This document shows positions 42,588 through 51,662 of a DNA stretch of 64,000 bases, in pieces. Source of the DNA: Deltaproteobacteria bacterium HGW-Deltaproteobacteria-15 (lineage in GTDB: Bacteria > Desulfobacterota > DSM-4660 > Desulfatiglandales > HGW-15); assembly GCA_002840535.1 (NCBI GenBank), contig PHBH01000033.1, forward strand, positions 1 to 64,000. Reading direction: 5' to 3'. The number at the start of each line of letters is the position of its first letter. Positions within the stretch are counted from its first letter, which is position 1. A program made the position numbers and the translations under genes. The notes below the pieces were generated by a model. That model saw only the letters and a program-made list of their open reading frames with translations, made no database searches and was not told the origin of the DNA.

Positions 42588-42808
42588 GGTGTCAGGTGTC
42601 AGGTGTCAGGTGTCAGGTGTCCGCTTAATTCATTAAACTGAATATTTTCCTGACATCTCGTATGAGACTTCGCCGTTTGTAGGAGCAAGCTCCAGCTTGC
42701 GATTATTCGGCTTTGGTCGGATCGCAAGCAGGAGCTTGCTCCTACAAAAAAACTTTACAACCAAGAAGAGGGTTTCCTGACACCTGACACCTGACACCCG
42801 ACACCTGG
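42588..42808. mobile_element. Inserted element: inverted heptamer arrays around a REP-type palindrome
   Basis: Left: five tandem copies of GGTGTCA (42588-42621). Right: an inverted array of TGACACC with small changes (42777-42807). Inside is a nearly perfect 26-bp inverted repeat: TGTAGGAGCAAGCTCC... at 42678-42703 and ...GGAGCTTGCTCCTACA at 42721-42746, one mismatch. The element sits between the kinase and regulator genes, nine bases after the kinase gene. Confidence 0.75.
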
Positions 42809-42891
42809 TCTCTCGAATCCGGCAGTCTTCATTTCCGGATGAGCACTGGGTAAAAGGGTTGGGGGGAGTTAAGAACATCCGAGAGGAACGC

Positions 42892-44256
42892 ATGAAAAAA
42901 GACAACTCCATTCTCGTCGTGGACGACGATCTGACACATCGCACCATGCTGCGAACGCTCTTGAGCGGATGGGGATACACCATCGTGGAGGCGGACGACG
43001 GATCCACTGCGATTGAAAAAGTGCGCCAGCGTCCATTTGATCTGATCCTCATGGATATCCGCATGATCAAGGTATCTGGACTCCAGGCCATGATGGAGAT
43101 CAAGGCCTACAATCCCGCCATTCCCGTGGTGATCATGACAGCATACGCCTCTGTGGAGACCGCTCTCGATGCGCTGAAAAACGGGGCCTATGATTACCTG
43201 ACCAAACCTCTCGATTTTGACGAGCTCCGCCTCACCCTTGAACGCGCCATGGACCACACCCGGCTTCGCGAGGAAAACCGGCAATTGCGGGAGAGCATCG
43301 GGAGCCGGTTCGACAGGCGAAACATCATCGGCCGGAGTCCTGCCATGGTAAGGCTCCTGGAGACCGTGGCCCAGGTGGCGCCCTCGGAAGCGACCGTTCT
43401 GATTACGGGCGAATCCGGCACCGGGAAAGAGATGATCGGGGGAGCCATTCACTTCAACAGCCCGAGGAAGGACGGTCCCTTTGTAAAGATCAACTGCGCG
43501 GCAATTACCGAGACCCTTCTCGAATCCGAGCTTTTCGGCCATGAGAAAGGGGCGTTCACAGGGGCCTACAGGAGAAAGGAAGGGCGATTTGTCCAGGCCC
43601 ATGGGGGCACACTCTTCCTGGATGAAATCAGCGAAACGTCCATGGCCATGCAGGTCAAATTGCTTCGTGTCCTCCAGGATATGGAAATCACCCGCGTCGG
43701 CGGCGAAGGTGTTATCAAGGTGGATGTCCGGATCGTGGCGGCAACCAACAAAGACCTGCTGAGACTGGCGGAAAGCGGCCGCTTCAGGGAGGATCTTTAC
43801 TACCGTTTGAATGTCGTTGGGCTCACCCTGCCGCCTCTCCGGGAGAGGAAGGAGGATATCCCTTTGCTTGCACAGCAGTTCCTGCAGACCTTTTCAGAGA
43901 AGAACAACAAGACTATAAAGGGATTCACGCCGCAGGCCATGGATCGGCTCATCCGCCATGACTGGCCCGGGAATGTAAGGGAGCTGATGAACGCTGTTGA
44001 GCGATCCATAGTCCTCTCCAGGTCTGAGTATCTGGGAGAAGAAGACCTGCCTCTGGTGCCCCTGGAGCCGAAGACGGAAAGCTGCCCGCAGGCAGCGGAA
44101 AACATGGACGGCGATCTTTCCCTGGATGAGATCGAAAAGGCGGCTATCATGAAGGTTCTGGATTCGAGCAACGGCAACAAGAGCGAGGCGGCAAGGCGGC
44201 TTGGCATAACGAGAAAGACGCTGCTCAAGAAGTTGAGAGAGTATGGTGCGGCATAA
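42892..44256 (+). CDS. ZraR-like sigma-54-dependent response regulator
   Basis: The 454-residue NtrC-family protein has an N-terminal receiver ([14 protein letters not shown], phospho-Asp in [14 protein letters not shown]), a central AAA+ domain with GESGTGKEM and the sigma-54 contact loop [22 protein letters not shown], and a C-terminal Fis-type HTH ([20 protein letters not shown]). Start chosen at [11 protein letters not shown], five bases after GAGAGGA. The ZraP-like gene with its sigma-54 promoter is the clearest target. Confidence 0.92.
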   Translation: MKKDNSILVVDDDLTHRTMLRTLLSGWGYTIVEADDGSTAIEKVRQRPFDLILMDIRMIKVSGLQAMMEIKAYNPAIPVVIMTAYASVETALDALKNGAYDYLTKPLDFDELRLTLERAMDHTRLREENRQLRESIGSRFDRRNIIGRSPAMVRLLETVAQVAPSEATVLITGESGTGKEMIGGAIHFNSPRKDGPFVKINCAAITETLLESELFGHEKGAFTGAYRRKEGRFVQAHGGTLFLDEISETSMAMQVKLLRVLQDMEITRVGGEGVIKVDVRIVAATNKDLLRLAESGRFREDLYYRLNVVGLTLPPLRERKEDIPLLAQQFLQTFSEKNNKTIKGFTPQAMDRLIRHDWPGNVRELMNAVERSIVLSRSEYLGEEDLPLVPLEPKTESCPQAAENMDGDLSLDEIEKAAIMKVLDSSNGNKSEAARRLGITRKTLLKKLREYGAA

Positions 44257-44258
44257 AG

Positions 44259-44511
44259 AAGGATCCAGGATACAGGATACAAGATGCAGGATGGAAGATG
44301 CAGGATGGAAGATGCAGGATGGAAGATGCAGGATGGAAGTTCCAGGAAGTTTGAATCCTCGCTATGTTTCTTGGATCTTGTATCCTGTATCGCTGTTTGC
44401 AGGATCCAGGATACAGGATTGCAGGATCCAGATGGGGTTGGATCGACGTCGAACATCGAACTTCGAACGTCCAACGTCGAATGAAAAGACCGAAGACAAA
44501 TGACCAATGAC
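44259..44511 (+). repeat. Composite word repeat, forward-oriented copy with tandem 14-mers
   Basis: It begins three bases after the stop of the ZraR-like gene with reiterated GGATCCAGGATACAGG words, includes four exact tandem copies of AAGATGCAGGATGG (44281-44336), an inverted CTTGGATCTTGTATCCTG arm, and then a 91-base unit (44421-44511) that is a near-identical inverted copy of 39863-39954. Confidence 0.85.
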
Positions 44512-44549
44512 AACACACAACCCGCCGCCGGCAGCCGGCAGAGTGATCG

Positions 44550-46046
44550 ATGGACATGTTAAGGCAATTCAGCCTGCGATTCAGGGTATACTCGGTTCTG
44601 ATCGCCCTTGTGCTCATCACCCTGGTGGGCGGTCTCGTCATGGTGTGGTATACCTACCGCATGGAAGGGCTTTTGACTCAATTGATTGATCGGAATTTAG
44701 CGGCCTTTCAGACGGCAGAAGACCTTCAATCGTCTCTCGCGAATCAGAAAGGGTTTGTCTCCTACTATTTCCAGGACTCGGATCCGACCTGGCTCAAACA
44801 TCTGGAGGAGTACCGCCGGAAGTTCGAGGAACGGCTGAAGGAGGCCATCGCACTCGCAGAGACCGAGACCGAAGGCCGGACCGTGGCGAAAATAGAGGCG
44901 GAATACATTGAGTATACCGCCCTCAAGGACCGGGTGATCGAGTACTACAGGGGAGGAGACAGGGAGACCGGGCTCATACTCCACAAGCAGGTGCGGGAAC
45001 ATTTCTTCAAGGTTCTCCAGCTCTGCGACGAATACAAGATCTTCCACGCCATCAATATCGGCGAGGTGAAAGACCGGAGCCTCTCCCAGGCGGGAAGATT
45101 GAGGGTGATTGCCGTCTCCGCCATTCTCTGCGTCCTTTTTCTTGCCGTACTTCTTTCCTTTGTTCTCGTGAATCAGATCCTCGGACCGGTCCGCCGACTC
45201 GCCCTGGAAACAGACCCGGACTCATCCAGCCCCGGAACCGATGACGAGGTCAAAGCGCTGAGCCGGAGTGTCAGAGGACTTCTGGAGGAGTTCGATTTTA
45301 CCCAGACGGAGTTGGAAAAGAGCCGTGAGCACCTGGTCCAATCCGAAAAGATGGTTGCATTGGGCAAACTCTCGGCCAGCATGGCCCACAGCATTCGAAA
45401 TCCACTGACCTCCGTGAAGATGCGGCTCTTTTCCCTCCAGCGGACACTGGACCTCAGCAATCTCCAGAAGGAGGATTTCCAGGTGATTTCGGAGGAGATC
45501 CTTCACATTGACGCCATTGTCCAGAACTTCCTGGAATTCTCACGGCCTCCCAGACTCAGGATGCAGAAAATCAGCCCTTCCGAAATCGTAGACCACGCTA
45601 TTCGGCTCCTTTCCCATCGGTTTGAGCTCGCAGGCGTGGAATGCAGGGTGGATCGAAAAGAGTTCCTGCCCCGGATTCACGGCGATCCCGAGCGGTTGAA
45701 AGAGGTATTGGTAAACCTCCTGGTGAATGCATGCGAGGCCATGGTCCAGGGGGGGGCCATTGTCATCCAGGAGGAAGCGGTCAGGAAAACTGCCGCAGGC
45801 AGTGCCGCCGTTGTGAGGGTGAGTGACAATGGTCCTGGCATCCCGGAGCCGATACGGAAGAGGATATTCGAACCTTTCTTCAGCACAAGGGAGGAGGGCA
45901 CCGGACTGGGGCTGAGCATCGCCACCCGCATCATCCGGGAGCATGGCGGCACTCTGGAGCTGGCGTCCCAGAAAAGCGTCGGAACTACATTCGTGATTAC
46001 CCTTCCGATAAAGGAGAGATCCGTTGAGCACGATTCTAATCATTGA
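44550..46046 (+). CDS. Membrane sensor histidine kinase with four-helix periplasmic domain
   Basis: The 498-residue kinase has two membrane helices (about 12-35 and 180-203). The periplasmic region is a helical bundle of the chemoreceptor type (LLTQLIDRNLAAFQTAEDLQSSLANQKG). A degenerate HAMP, a coiled coil, HisKA (GKLSASMAHSIRNPLTSVKM, phospho-His) and HATPase_c (VNLLVNACEAM, DNGPGIP, GTGLGLSIATR) follow. Unusually the H box reads AHSIRNPLT rather than AHEIRNPLT. It overlaps its regulator gene by 23 bases. The stimulus is unknown. Confidence 0.9.
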   Translation: MDMLRQFSLRFRVYSVLIALVLITLVGGLVMVWYTYRMEGLLTQLIDRNLAAFQTAEDLQSSLANQKGFVSYYFQDSDPTWLKHLEEYRRKFEERLKEAIALAETETEGRTVAKIEAEYIEYTALKDRVIEYYRGGDRETGLILHKQVREHFFKVLQLCDEYKIFHAINIGEVKDRSLSQAGRLRVIAVSAILCVLFLAVLLSFVLVNQILGPVRRLALETDPDSSSPGTDDEVKALSRSVRGLLEEFDFTQTELEKSREHLVQSEKMVALGKLSASMAHSIRNPLTSVKMRLFSLQRTLDLSNLQKEDFQVISEEILHIDAIVQNFLEFSRPPRLRMQKISPSEIVDHAIRLLSHRFELAGVECRVDRKEFLPRIHGDPERLKEVLVNLLVNACEAMVQGGAIVIQEEAVRKTAAGSAAVVRVSDNGPGIPEPIRKRIFEPFFSTREEGTGLGLSIATRIIREHGGTLELASQKSVGTTFVITLPIKERSVEHDSNH

Positions 46047-47451
46047 CGACGACGATCAGCTTCGGAGGAGTTTCGAGAGACTCCTTGCCGAAGAGGGATA
46101 TGCGATACTGTCCGCTCCTTCCGGGGAAGCCGGCCTCAACATCATTCAGGAACGGACGCCGGATCTGGTCATTCTGGACATGCGCCTTCCCGGAATGAAC
46201 GGGTTCGAAACTTTCAAGGCCATTCATTCCATGGAATCGAAGCTGCCCGTGATCATCATGACCGCATACGGCACAACAGAGACCGCGATTGAGGCCACCA
46301 AAATGGGCGCGTTTGATTATATCCTCAAGCCTTTCGACATCCCGGATATGCTTTCGGTGATAGGGCAGGCCCTGGAGGCGGCCCGTTTCATGAAATCCCC
46401 GGTCGATATCGACTCCACTCCGGACAAGTACTCGGGGGAGGCGATTATCGGCAGAAGCAGGCCCATGCAGGACCTTTACAAGGCCATCGGCCGCGTGTCC
46501 CCCACGGATGCGACCGTGCTTGTCAGGGGAGAATCCGGAACGGGAAAAGAACTGGTCGCGCGCGCCATCTACCAGCACAGTCTCAGAGCGAACGGCCCAT
46601 TTCTCGTCATCAACTGCGTCGCCATCCCCGAGACACTTCTGGAGAGCGAGCTCTTCGGTTATGAGAAGGGGGCGTTCACAGGCGCCTCCTATCGCCGGGT
46701 CGGGAAGATCGAACAGGCGAATCGAGGGACGATCCTGCTGGACGAAATCGGAGACATGCCTTTCACCATCCAGTCCAAGATCCTCCGTTTGCTCGAGGAA
46801 AAAAGCATCGAAAGACTGGGAGGACGGGAAACCATCCCTGTGGATGTGAGGATCATCGCCGCGACCAACAGGAACCTGGAGACGGCCCTTGCCGAGGGGC
46901 GTTTCCGTGAAGACCTGTACTATCGCCTTAAGGTGGTGACGCTCTGGCTTCCTCCGCTCCGCGAAAGGCCGGGGGACATCCCTCTCCTTGCAGAGTATTT
47001 TGCAGCCAAATTCGCGTCGGGTATGGGCATGGACAACCCGGGGATTACCGGAGATGCCCTGGCTCTGCTGAACAGTTGCCCATGGCAGGGAAATGTGAGG
47101 GAGCTTGCCAATGCCATACAGAAGGCTCTTATCTACAATCGGGGGGTCCCCATCAACAGCGAGACCGTGACCCGGGCGATCAGCGGGAGATCGGGTACGG
47201 AACTGGTGGGCGAAGGAGTGGAGCAACCGCTCAGGCAGTGGATAAGAGAAGGGTTGCTTTCTGAGAACCGGGAAAACCTGTTCGATACCTACATGGACCT
47301 TTTTGCCGCTATTCTGGTCAGCGAGGCACTGACCCTGACCGGAGGGAACCGATCCCAATCCGCCAGACTTCTGGGGCTTTCGAGACCAACCCTGCATTCC
47401 AAAATCGAGAAGTACGGCCTCAAGTTCGAGACCTCGGTGAAAAAGGGGTAG
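46024..47451 (+). CDS. Sigma-54-dependent response regulator (NtrC family)
   Basis: The 475-residue protein starts with TTG inside the kinase gene, after AAGGAGAG. Domains are a receiver (TILIIDDDDQLRRSF, phospho-Asp in LVILDMRLPG, LKPFD), AAA+ ([32 protein letters not shown]) and a Fis-type HTH (NRSQSARLLGLSRPTLHSKI). A 60-residue linker before the HTH (GVEQPLRQWIREGLLSENRENL) is longer than usual. No candidate sigma-54 target is next to it. Confidence 0.92.
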   Translation: MSTILIIDDDDQLRRSFERLLAEEGYAILSAPSGEAGLNIIQERTPDLVILDMRLPGMNGFETFKAIHSMESKLPVIIMTAYGTTETAIEATKMGAFDYILKPFDIPDMLSVIGQALEAARFMKSPVDIDSTPDKYSGEAIIGRSRPMQDLYKAIGRVSPTDATVLVRGESGTGKELVARAIYQHSLRANGPFLVINCVAIPETLLESELFGYEKGAFTGASYRRVGKIEQANRGTILLDEIGDMPFTIQSKILRLLEEKSIERLGGRETIPVDVRIIAATNRNLETALAEGRFREDLYYRLKVVTLWLPPLRERPGDIPLLAEYFAAKFASGMGMDNPGITGDALALLNSCPWQGNVRELANAIQKALIYNRGVPINSETVTRAISGRSGTELVGEGVEQPLRQWIREGLLSENRENLFDTYMDLFAAILVSEALTLTGGNRSQSARLLGLSRPTLHSKIEKYGLKFETSVKKG

Positions 47452-47586
47452 CGTGGTGTCTCACAAATGATGTCATCTCGACCCCCGCGGCTCGCGCGGG
47501 ATAGACTCCGCGAGAGATCTTGGACACCGCTTGTGTCGGATTTCTCACTCCGTTCGAAATGACAGTTCCACCATCCTCAGGGGAAT
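47452..47586. repeat. Dispersed-type non-coding repeat between two convergent genes
   Basis: The 135-base gap holds GTGTCTCACAAATGATGTCA, a GACCCCCGCGG/CGCGGG hairpin, GAGAGATCTTGGACACC and TTCTCACTCCGTTCGAAATG. These look like pieces of a dispersed repeat, but no second copy occurs in the window. No gene is present. Confidence 0.45.
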
Positions 47587-49068
47587 TCACCCGCCAGCCG
47601 GCAGCTGTTCCATGGGCAGGATGAACCGGAATGTGGCGCCTCTGCCCTCCCCTTCGCTCTCGGCCCAGATCTCTCCCCCATGCAGTTCCACGAGCCTTTT
47701 TGTCAAGGAAAGACCCAACCCTGTGCCCTGATACCTGCGGGCTGACGACCCGTCGACCTGTTCAAAGGGCTGAAAGATACGGTGCATGTCGTTCGGATCG
47801 ATACCGATCCCATTGTCCGCTACGGATATCCGCAGGAACGCGTAAGGGAGCTGTGTCCCGAGTATCTCGAGTCTGTGGTAAACGGCGTTGCCTTTCGCGC
47901 TCGGCGTATTCAGGATGTCGGCCGACAGCACGACCATTCCTCCGTCTGGAGTGAACTTGACGGCATTCGAAAGCAGATTGTACATGATCTGTTTGAGCTT
48001 GCGCTCGTCGGCTTGAATGCTGCAGCAAAGCCGGTCCACCTTCACCGACAGTCCGATGCGGTGCTTCATCGCCCTTTCTTTTACCATCAGCACGCTGTTC
48101 TCGAGGAATTTCCCGATGTCGATATCCTCGAGGACCATATCCATCTTTCCGGACTCGACCTTTGAAAGATCGAGGACGTCGTTGATCAAAGACAGGAGAT
48201 GATTGCTGCTCTGGAGCACATCATTGAGGTATTCCCCCTGGCTCGGGTTGATTTTCCCGAATCTCTCATCGAGGACCATTTGCGTGAAACCGATGATGTG
48301 GTTCAAAGGGGTCCGAAGCTCATGGCTCATATTCGCCAGGAATTCGCTCTTCGCGCGGCTTGCGGCCTCGATTTTCTCACGATCCAGGTTCTGCTGGACG
48401 GCTGCTCCCAGGATATCGGCAGCGGCTCGCAATGCGTCTGTCTCCCTTCCCTGCCACTTCCGCCGCATCCTGCAATCGTCAAACCCGATGAATCCCCACC
48501 ATCGCTTCCCTACAAAAACCGGAACAATCAGAATGGAAAGAATGCCTTGGCTTGACAGGAAATCCCGTTGTTGGTGCGAGAACGCTTCCAAATGGCCGAC
48601 AATCATATCCCCCCGGGAGAGCCTCTCCTCCCATGCTGCAAAACCCCTGCGCACAAAGGAGAAGTTCTGGAGCTCCGGGTTTTCGATCTGCGGCACGATG
48701 CCCGGGGCGACCCATTCGAAAATCTGGCTTGTCAGTATGGCGTCTTCTTTTGCAGGCGAATTTCGAAACACGTAAACACGGCTGACCCCGGTTGCCTCGC
48801 CCAACCTTGCCAGCACCTTGTGCATGATGCCTTCGAAATAGGGGGTCCTCAGAAATTGCTCGGCCGCAAAACTCACTGCCTCGAGAATGGCATCTCGACG
48901 CAAGAGGGCTTCTTCGGTCTCTTTCTGCCTGGAAATGAGCGCGGATAGCGCTTCGGCTTCCCGTAAGCGACTGTCTGCCGCTTCCTTGGAAATTCTCTTG
49001 TAATACTCTACCGCCTGGAGAGATTCCTTCAGAAGCCTTTCCAGCTCTTCCTTGTCAGGCTTGCTCAT
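47587..49068 (-). CDS. GAF-domain histidine kinase coupled to a FIST protein
   Basis: The 493-residue cytosolic kinase has an N-terminal coiled coil (DKEELERLLKESLQAVEYYKRI), a GAF-like domain (AILEAVSFAAEQFLRTP to RETDALRAAADILGAAV, with ILIVPVFVGKRWWGFIGFDD), HisKA (FLANMSHELRTPLNHIIG) and HATPase_c (NLLSNAVKFTPDGG, DNGIGIDPND, GTGLGLSLTKR). The start at 49068 lies five bases after the FIST stop (TGAtcccaATG), so translation is coupled to it. Another in-frame start inside the FIST gene adds 64 unrelated residues. No receiver gene is adjacent. Confidence 0.9.
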   Translation of the reverse strand: MSKPDKEELERLLKESLQAVEYYKRISKEAADSRLREAEALSALISRQKETEEALLRRDAILEAVSFAAEQFLRTPYFEGIMHKVLARLGEATGVSRVYVFRNSPAKEDAILTSQIFEWVAPGIVPQIENPELQNFSFVRRGFAAWEERLSRGDMIVGHLEAFSHQQRDFLSSQGILSILIVPVFVGKRWWGFIGFDDCRMRRKWQGRETDALRAAADILGAAVQQNLDREKIEAASRAKSEFLANMSHELRTPLNHIIGFTQMVLDERFGKINPSQGEYLNDVLQSSNHLLSLINDVLDLSKVESGKMDMVLEDIDIGKFLENSVLMVKERAMKHRIGLSVKVDRLCCSIQADERKLKQIMYNLLSNAVKFTPDGGMVVLSADILNTPSAKGNAVYHRLEILGTQLPYAFLRISVADNGIGIDPNDMHRIFQPFEQVDGSSARRYQGTGLGLSLTKRLVELHGGEIWAESEGEGRGATFRFILPMEQLPAGG

Positions 49069-49073
49069 TGGGA

Positions 49074-50297
49074 TCAGCCTTCGGCCAGAATCAACAAAAC
49101 CCCTGTCCAGTCCAGCCCTCTGCTTTGCCCCCGGAAAGGCGCAATTTCCACTCCAGAGAAGAATCCAAGCAGGGGGACGTTGTCTTGCCTGAATGTATTC
49201 TGCACCTCCGCAGCCTCTTCCGTAAGCGTATCGGACATGTCTGCGGTTCTGCCTGCGCAATCGATATATAGTCCGAACGCAGGCTTTCGTCCGTCCGATC
49301 TGATCTTCGCAAGAAGCTCCTGCGCGTTTGTCCTTGCCGACGCGATGATTGTCTCGGCATCCCGCAGCATGAATTGAACTTCCATGCCTTCCTGGAGGTC
49401 CGGCTCAAAGAGCACAACGCCATCCTTGCCCGGCAAAACACCTGCAATCAGCCTGTTCACGTAATCGGCTTCCCTGAACTGGCCATACTTTTCACCATGG
49501 TTGATGCCCAGAGACAATCTCTTCACGGGAATCTGTGCCTGCCACGAAGCATTCCCGTATATCTCGTCAATGACCTGAACGATCGGCTTCCCGTCCAGTT
49601 CATAAAGCACAGGCCCTTCCATCTTCGTAATCGTGTGATAAATGCCGTCTTTGGGAGTGCATCCGTGAATGATCCGGAAATACGGTTCGAATTTGCCGGA
49701 AAGAAGGACCCCAACGACACTCTGATCCGCCACGTGATCGCCGCAGAACTGCATGGTAGGGCTGAATTGATATTCGCCGATGACCCCCGCCCCGACAATG
49801 GGAGCTTTGCCTTTCATGACAGACTCGATTCCTTTGATGAGAGGGGGTGAGGCATTCATGACAGGGGGCGTGGTTTCAGTCGGCGGGATCTTGATGGAAT
49901 CGTAGAAGATGAGAAAAAGCTTTTCATGAAGTCCTTCCACGATCTTCCCGGCCAGCTTTTTTCCTGTTGCATATTCATCCTTGTTCAAACCATTTGCCGT
50001 TACCACCTGGTAACGAAGGGAATCGGACTGCAGCACCGCGACTCCCGATGGATATCCCTGGTATGCAAGCTCTTCAGCCGTGATAATCCCGATGGCCGAT
50101 CCTCCGATAATGGGCGCATGTTCTCCAACCACGGAGCGCAAACCCCTGAAAAATTCCTTGTGATCCAACCTTCCGGCACAGAAGGCAAATACGAAATCCG
50201 GCCTTTCGATCGCTCCGCGCTCGACGGCATTCCGGGCCGCATTTTGTCCCGAGAGGAAAGCATCCTGATGGTTGTAATACCCTACGCCGATCTTCAT
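49074..50297 (-). CDS. FIST-domain sensory protein
   Basis: The 407-residue protein has an N-terminal FIST domain (RPDFVFAFCAGRLDHKEFFRGL, PIIGGSAIGIITAEEL) and a C-terminal FIST_C domain (GEKYGQFREADYVNRLIAGV, ARTNAQELLAKI, YIDCAGRTADMSDTLTEEAAEVQ, VPLLGFFSGVEIAPF). FIST is a ligand-sensing module, proposed to bind amino acids or similar small molecules. It is usually an input domain on kinases; here it is a separate protein whose gene directly precedes a histidine kinase, so they likely act together. The ATG at 50297 follows GGGAGG; the longer frame is not supported. Confidence 0.85.
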   Translation of the reverse strand: MKIGVGYYNHQDAFLSGQNAARNAVERGAIERPDFVFAFCAGRLDHKEFFRGLRSVVGEHAPIIGGSAIGIITAEELAYQGYPSGVAVLQSDSLRYQVVTANGLNKDEYATGKKLAGKIVEGLHEKLFLIFYDSIKIPPTETTPPVMNASPPLIKGIESVMKGKAPIVGAGVIGEYQFSPTMQFCGDHVADQSVVGVLLSGKFEPYFRIIHGCTPKDGIYHTITKMEGPVLYELDGKPIVQVIDEIYGNASWQAQIPVKRLSLGINHGEKYGQFREADYVNRLIAGVLPGKDGVVLFEPDLQEGMEVQFMLRDAETIIASARTNAQELLAKIRSDGRKPAFGLYIDCAGRTADMSDTLTEEAAEVQNTFRQDNVPLLGFFSGVEIAPFRGQSRGLDWTGVLLILAEG

Positions 50298-50578
50298 CTT
50301 CCACCTCCCAAAGGCGAGTCTCTGAATCTCAGTCACAGATGACCCTTCAGCTCTATGAAAATACCATCAACCCTGTGGTTTCCGAAGCTAAAGTGGTACA
50401 CCAGACCTGACTGAAGAGCTTGCAAATGTCAAGCCAATAAAAAACCAAGTCGTTGTTTTCCGTTTGCTTAAGCCGACGAGTTTCTGTAGATAAGTGAGGT
50501 TCGTGCTCATACGGAGCTCTGAGATCTTCGGAATGGGCACCTGGATTCATCAGTACGTTTACGGCGGGAGTGAAGTTC

Positions 50579-51610
50579 ATGTTTCTGAATGCGCTAATGG
50601 GTACGCTATCCGACGGTCTGGCAATCGATCTGGGTACGTCCAATACCTTGATATACGTGAAGAGCAGAGGGATCGTTCTGAACGAACCTTCGGTTGTAGC
50701 GGTGAAAAGTGTGGACGGAAGGATGAACAGAATTCTTGCTGTGGGTCGGGAAGCCAAAATGATGCTCGGCAGGACCCCCGAGAATATTGAAGCCGTCCGC
50801 CCCATGCGGGATGGGGTCATAGCGAATTTCGAAATAACGGAGTTCATGCTTCGATACTTCATTCAGCAGGTTCATAAAAGGAGAAATTTGTTCAGGCCGC
50901 GCATCATGATTTCGGTTCCCAGCGGGGTGACCCCTGTGGAAAAAAGAGCCGTCCGTGAATGCGCCTCAGCCGGTGCGAGTGAGGTCTTTCTCATCGAGGA
51001 GCCCATGGCGGCCGCCATCGGCGCGGGACTTCCCATCACGGAGCCCAGGAGCAATATGGTGGTGAACCTCGGAGGCGGGACTATCGAGGTGACCGTCATC
51101 TCTCTGGGCGGAATCGTATACAGCAAGTCTGTGAGGGTCGGCGGAGATAAAATGGATGAATCGATCATGCAGCATATCAACCGGAAGTACAATTTTTTGA
51201 TCGGTCCGGGCACGGCCGAAAACATCAAGATGACTATCGGAAGCGCATTTCAGACGGAACAGCCGGAGGAGATGGTTATAAGAGGGCGCGACCTGACAAC
51301 AGGCACTCCAAGGTCGATGGTGATCAACTCCAACGAAGTAGCGGAAATGATTTCCGAGGAGGTCAGTATGGTTGCGCAGACCGTCAGATTAGCCTTGGAG
51401 CAGATGCCTCCCGAACTTTCGGCGGATGTTCTGGAGCAGGGGATTGTGTTGACCGGAGGAGGAGCGCTTCTCAAAAACATGGACGTCCTGTTACATACGA
51501 ATGCCAATGTACCCGTGACGGTTACGGCAAAACCCCTTGAAACGGTTGCAATCGGCGCAGGCATAGCTCTGGAGAATTACTCGATCCTCAGACAGGTTGC
51601 CATTGACTAG
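50579..51610 (+). CDS. mreB: MreB-like actin homologue, orphan
   Basis: The 343-residue protein has the actin-fold phosphate-1 motif LAIDLGTSNTLIYVKSRG, the connect region PRIMISVPSGVTPVEKRAV, phosphate-2 NLGGGTIEVTVISLGGI, INRKYNFLIGPGTAENIKM and the adenosine motif LTGGGALLKNMD. In textbook MreB phosphate 2 reads DIGGGT; here the Asp is replaced by Asn (VVNLGGGT), which may affect ATP hydrolysis. There is no mreC, mreD or rodA next to it, so it is probably a second MreB. A radical SAM gene follows after 52 bases. Confidence 0.85.
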   Translation: MFLNALMGTLSDGLAIDLGTSNTLIYVKSRGIVLNEPSVVAVKSVDGRMNRILAVGREAKMMLGRTPENIEAVRPMRDGVIANFEITEFMLRYFIQQVHKRRNLFRPRIMISVPSGVTPVEKRAVRECASAGASEVFLIEEPMAAAIGAGLPITEPRSNMVVNLGGGTIEVTVISLGGIVYSKSVRVGGDKMDESIMQHINRKYNFLIGPGTAENIKMTIGSAFQTEQPEEMVIRGRDLTTGTPRSMVINSNEVAEMISEEVSMVAQTVRLALEQMPPELSADVLEQGIVLTGGGALLKNMDVLLHTNANVPVTVTAKPLETVAIGAGIALENYSILRQVAID

Positions 51611-51650
51611 ATGAATCGCAACCTGGAGGTTGCCCCTACAAGAGTTTCCG
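51611..51650. repeat. Half REP-type unit after the MreB-like gene
   Basis: ATCGCAACCTGGAGGTTGCC followed by CCTACAAGAG matches the family ATCGCAAGC..GGAGC..GCTCCTACA seen intact at 42721-42746. It directly abuts the mreB stop codon. Confidence 0.5.
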
Positions 51651-51662
51651 CCCTCACATTTC

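Noticed and set aside
42588..42808. Heptamer arrays considered as a CRISPR array
   Set aside because: The units are seven bases, directly adjacent with no spacers, and are inverted on the other side. No cas gene is present.
44281..44336. Tandem 14-mers considered as iterons of a replication origin
   Set aside because: There is no replication-initiator gene, AT-rich region or DnaA-box cluster nearby, and the units are part of a wider intergenic word repeat.
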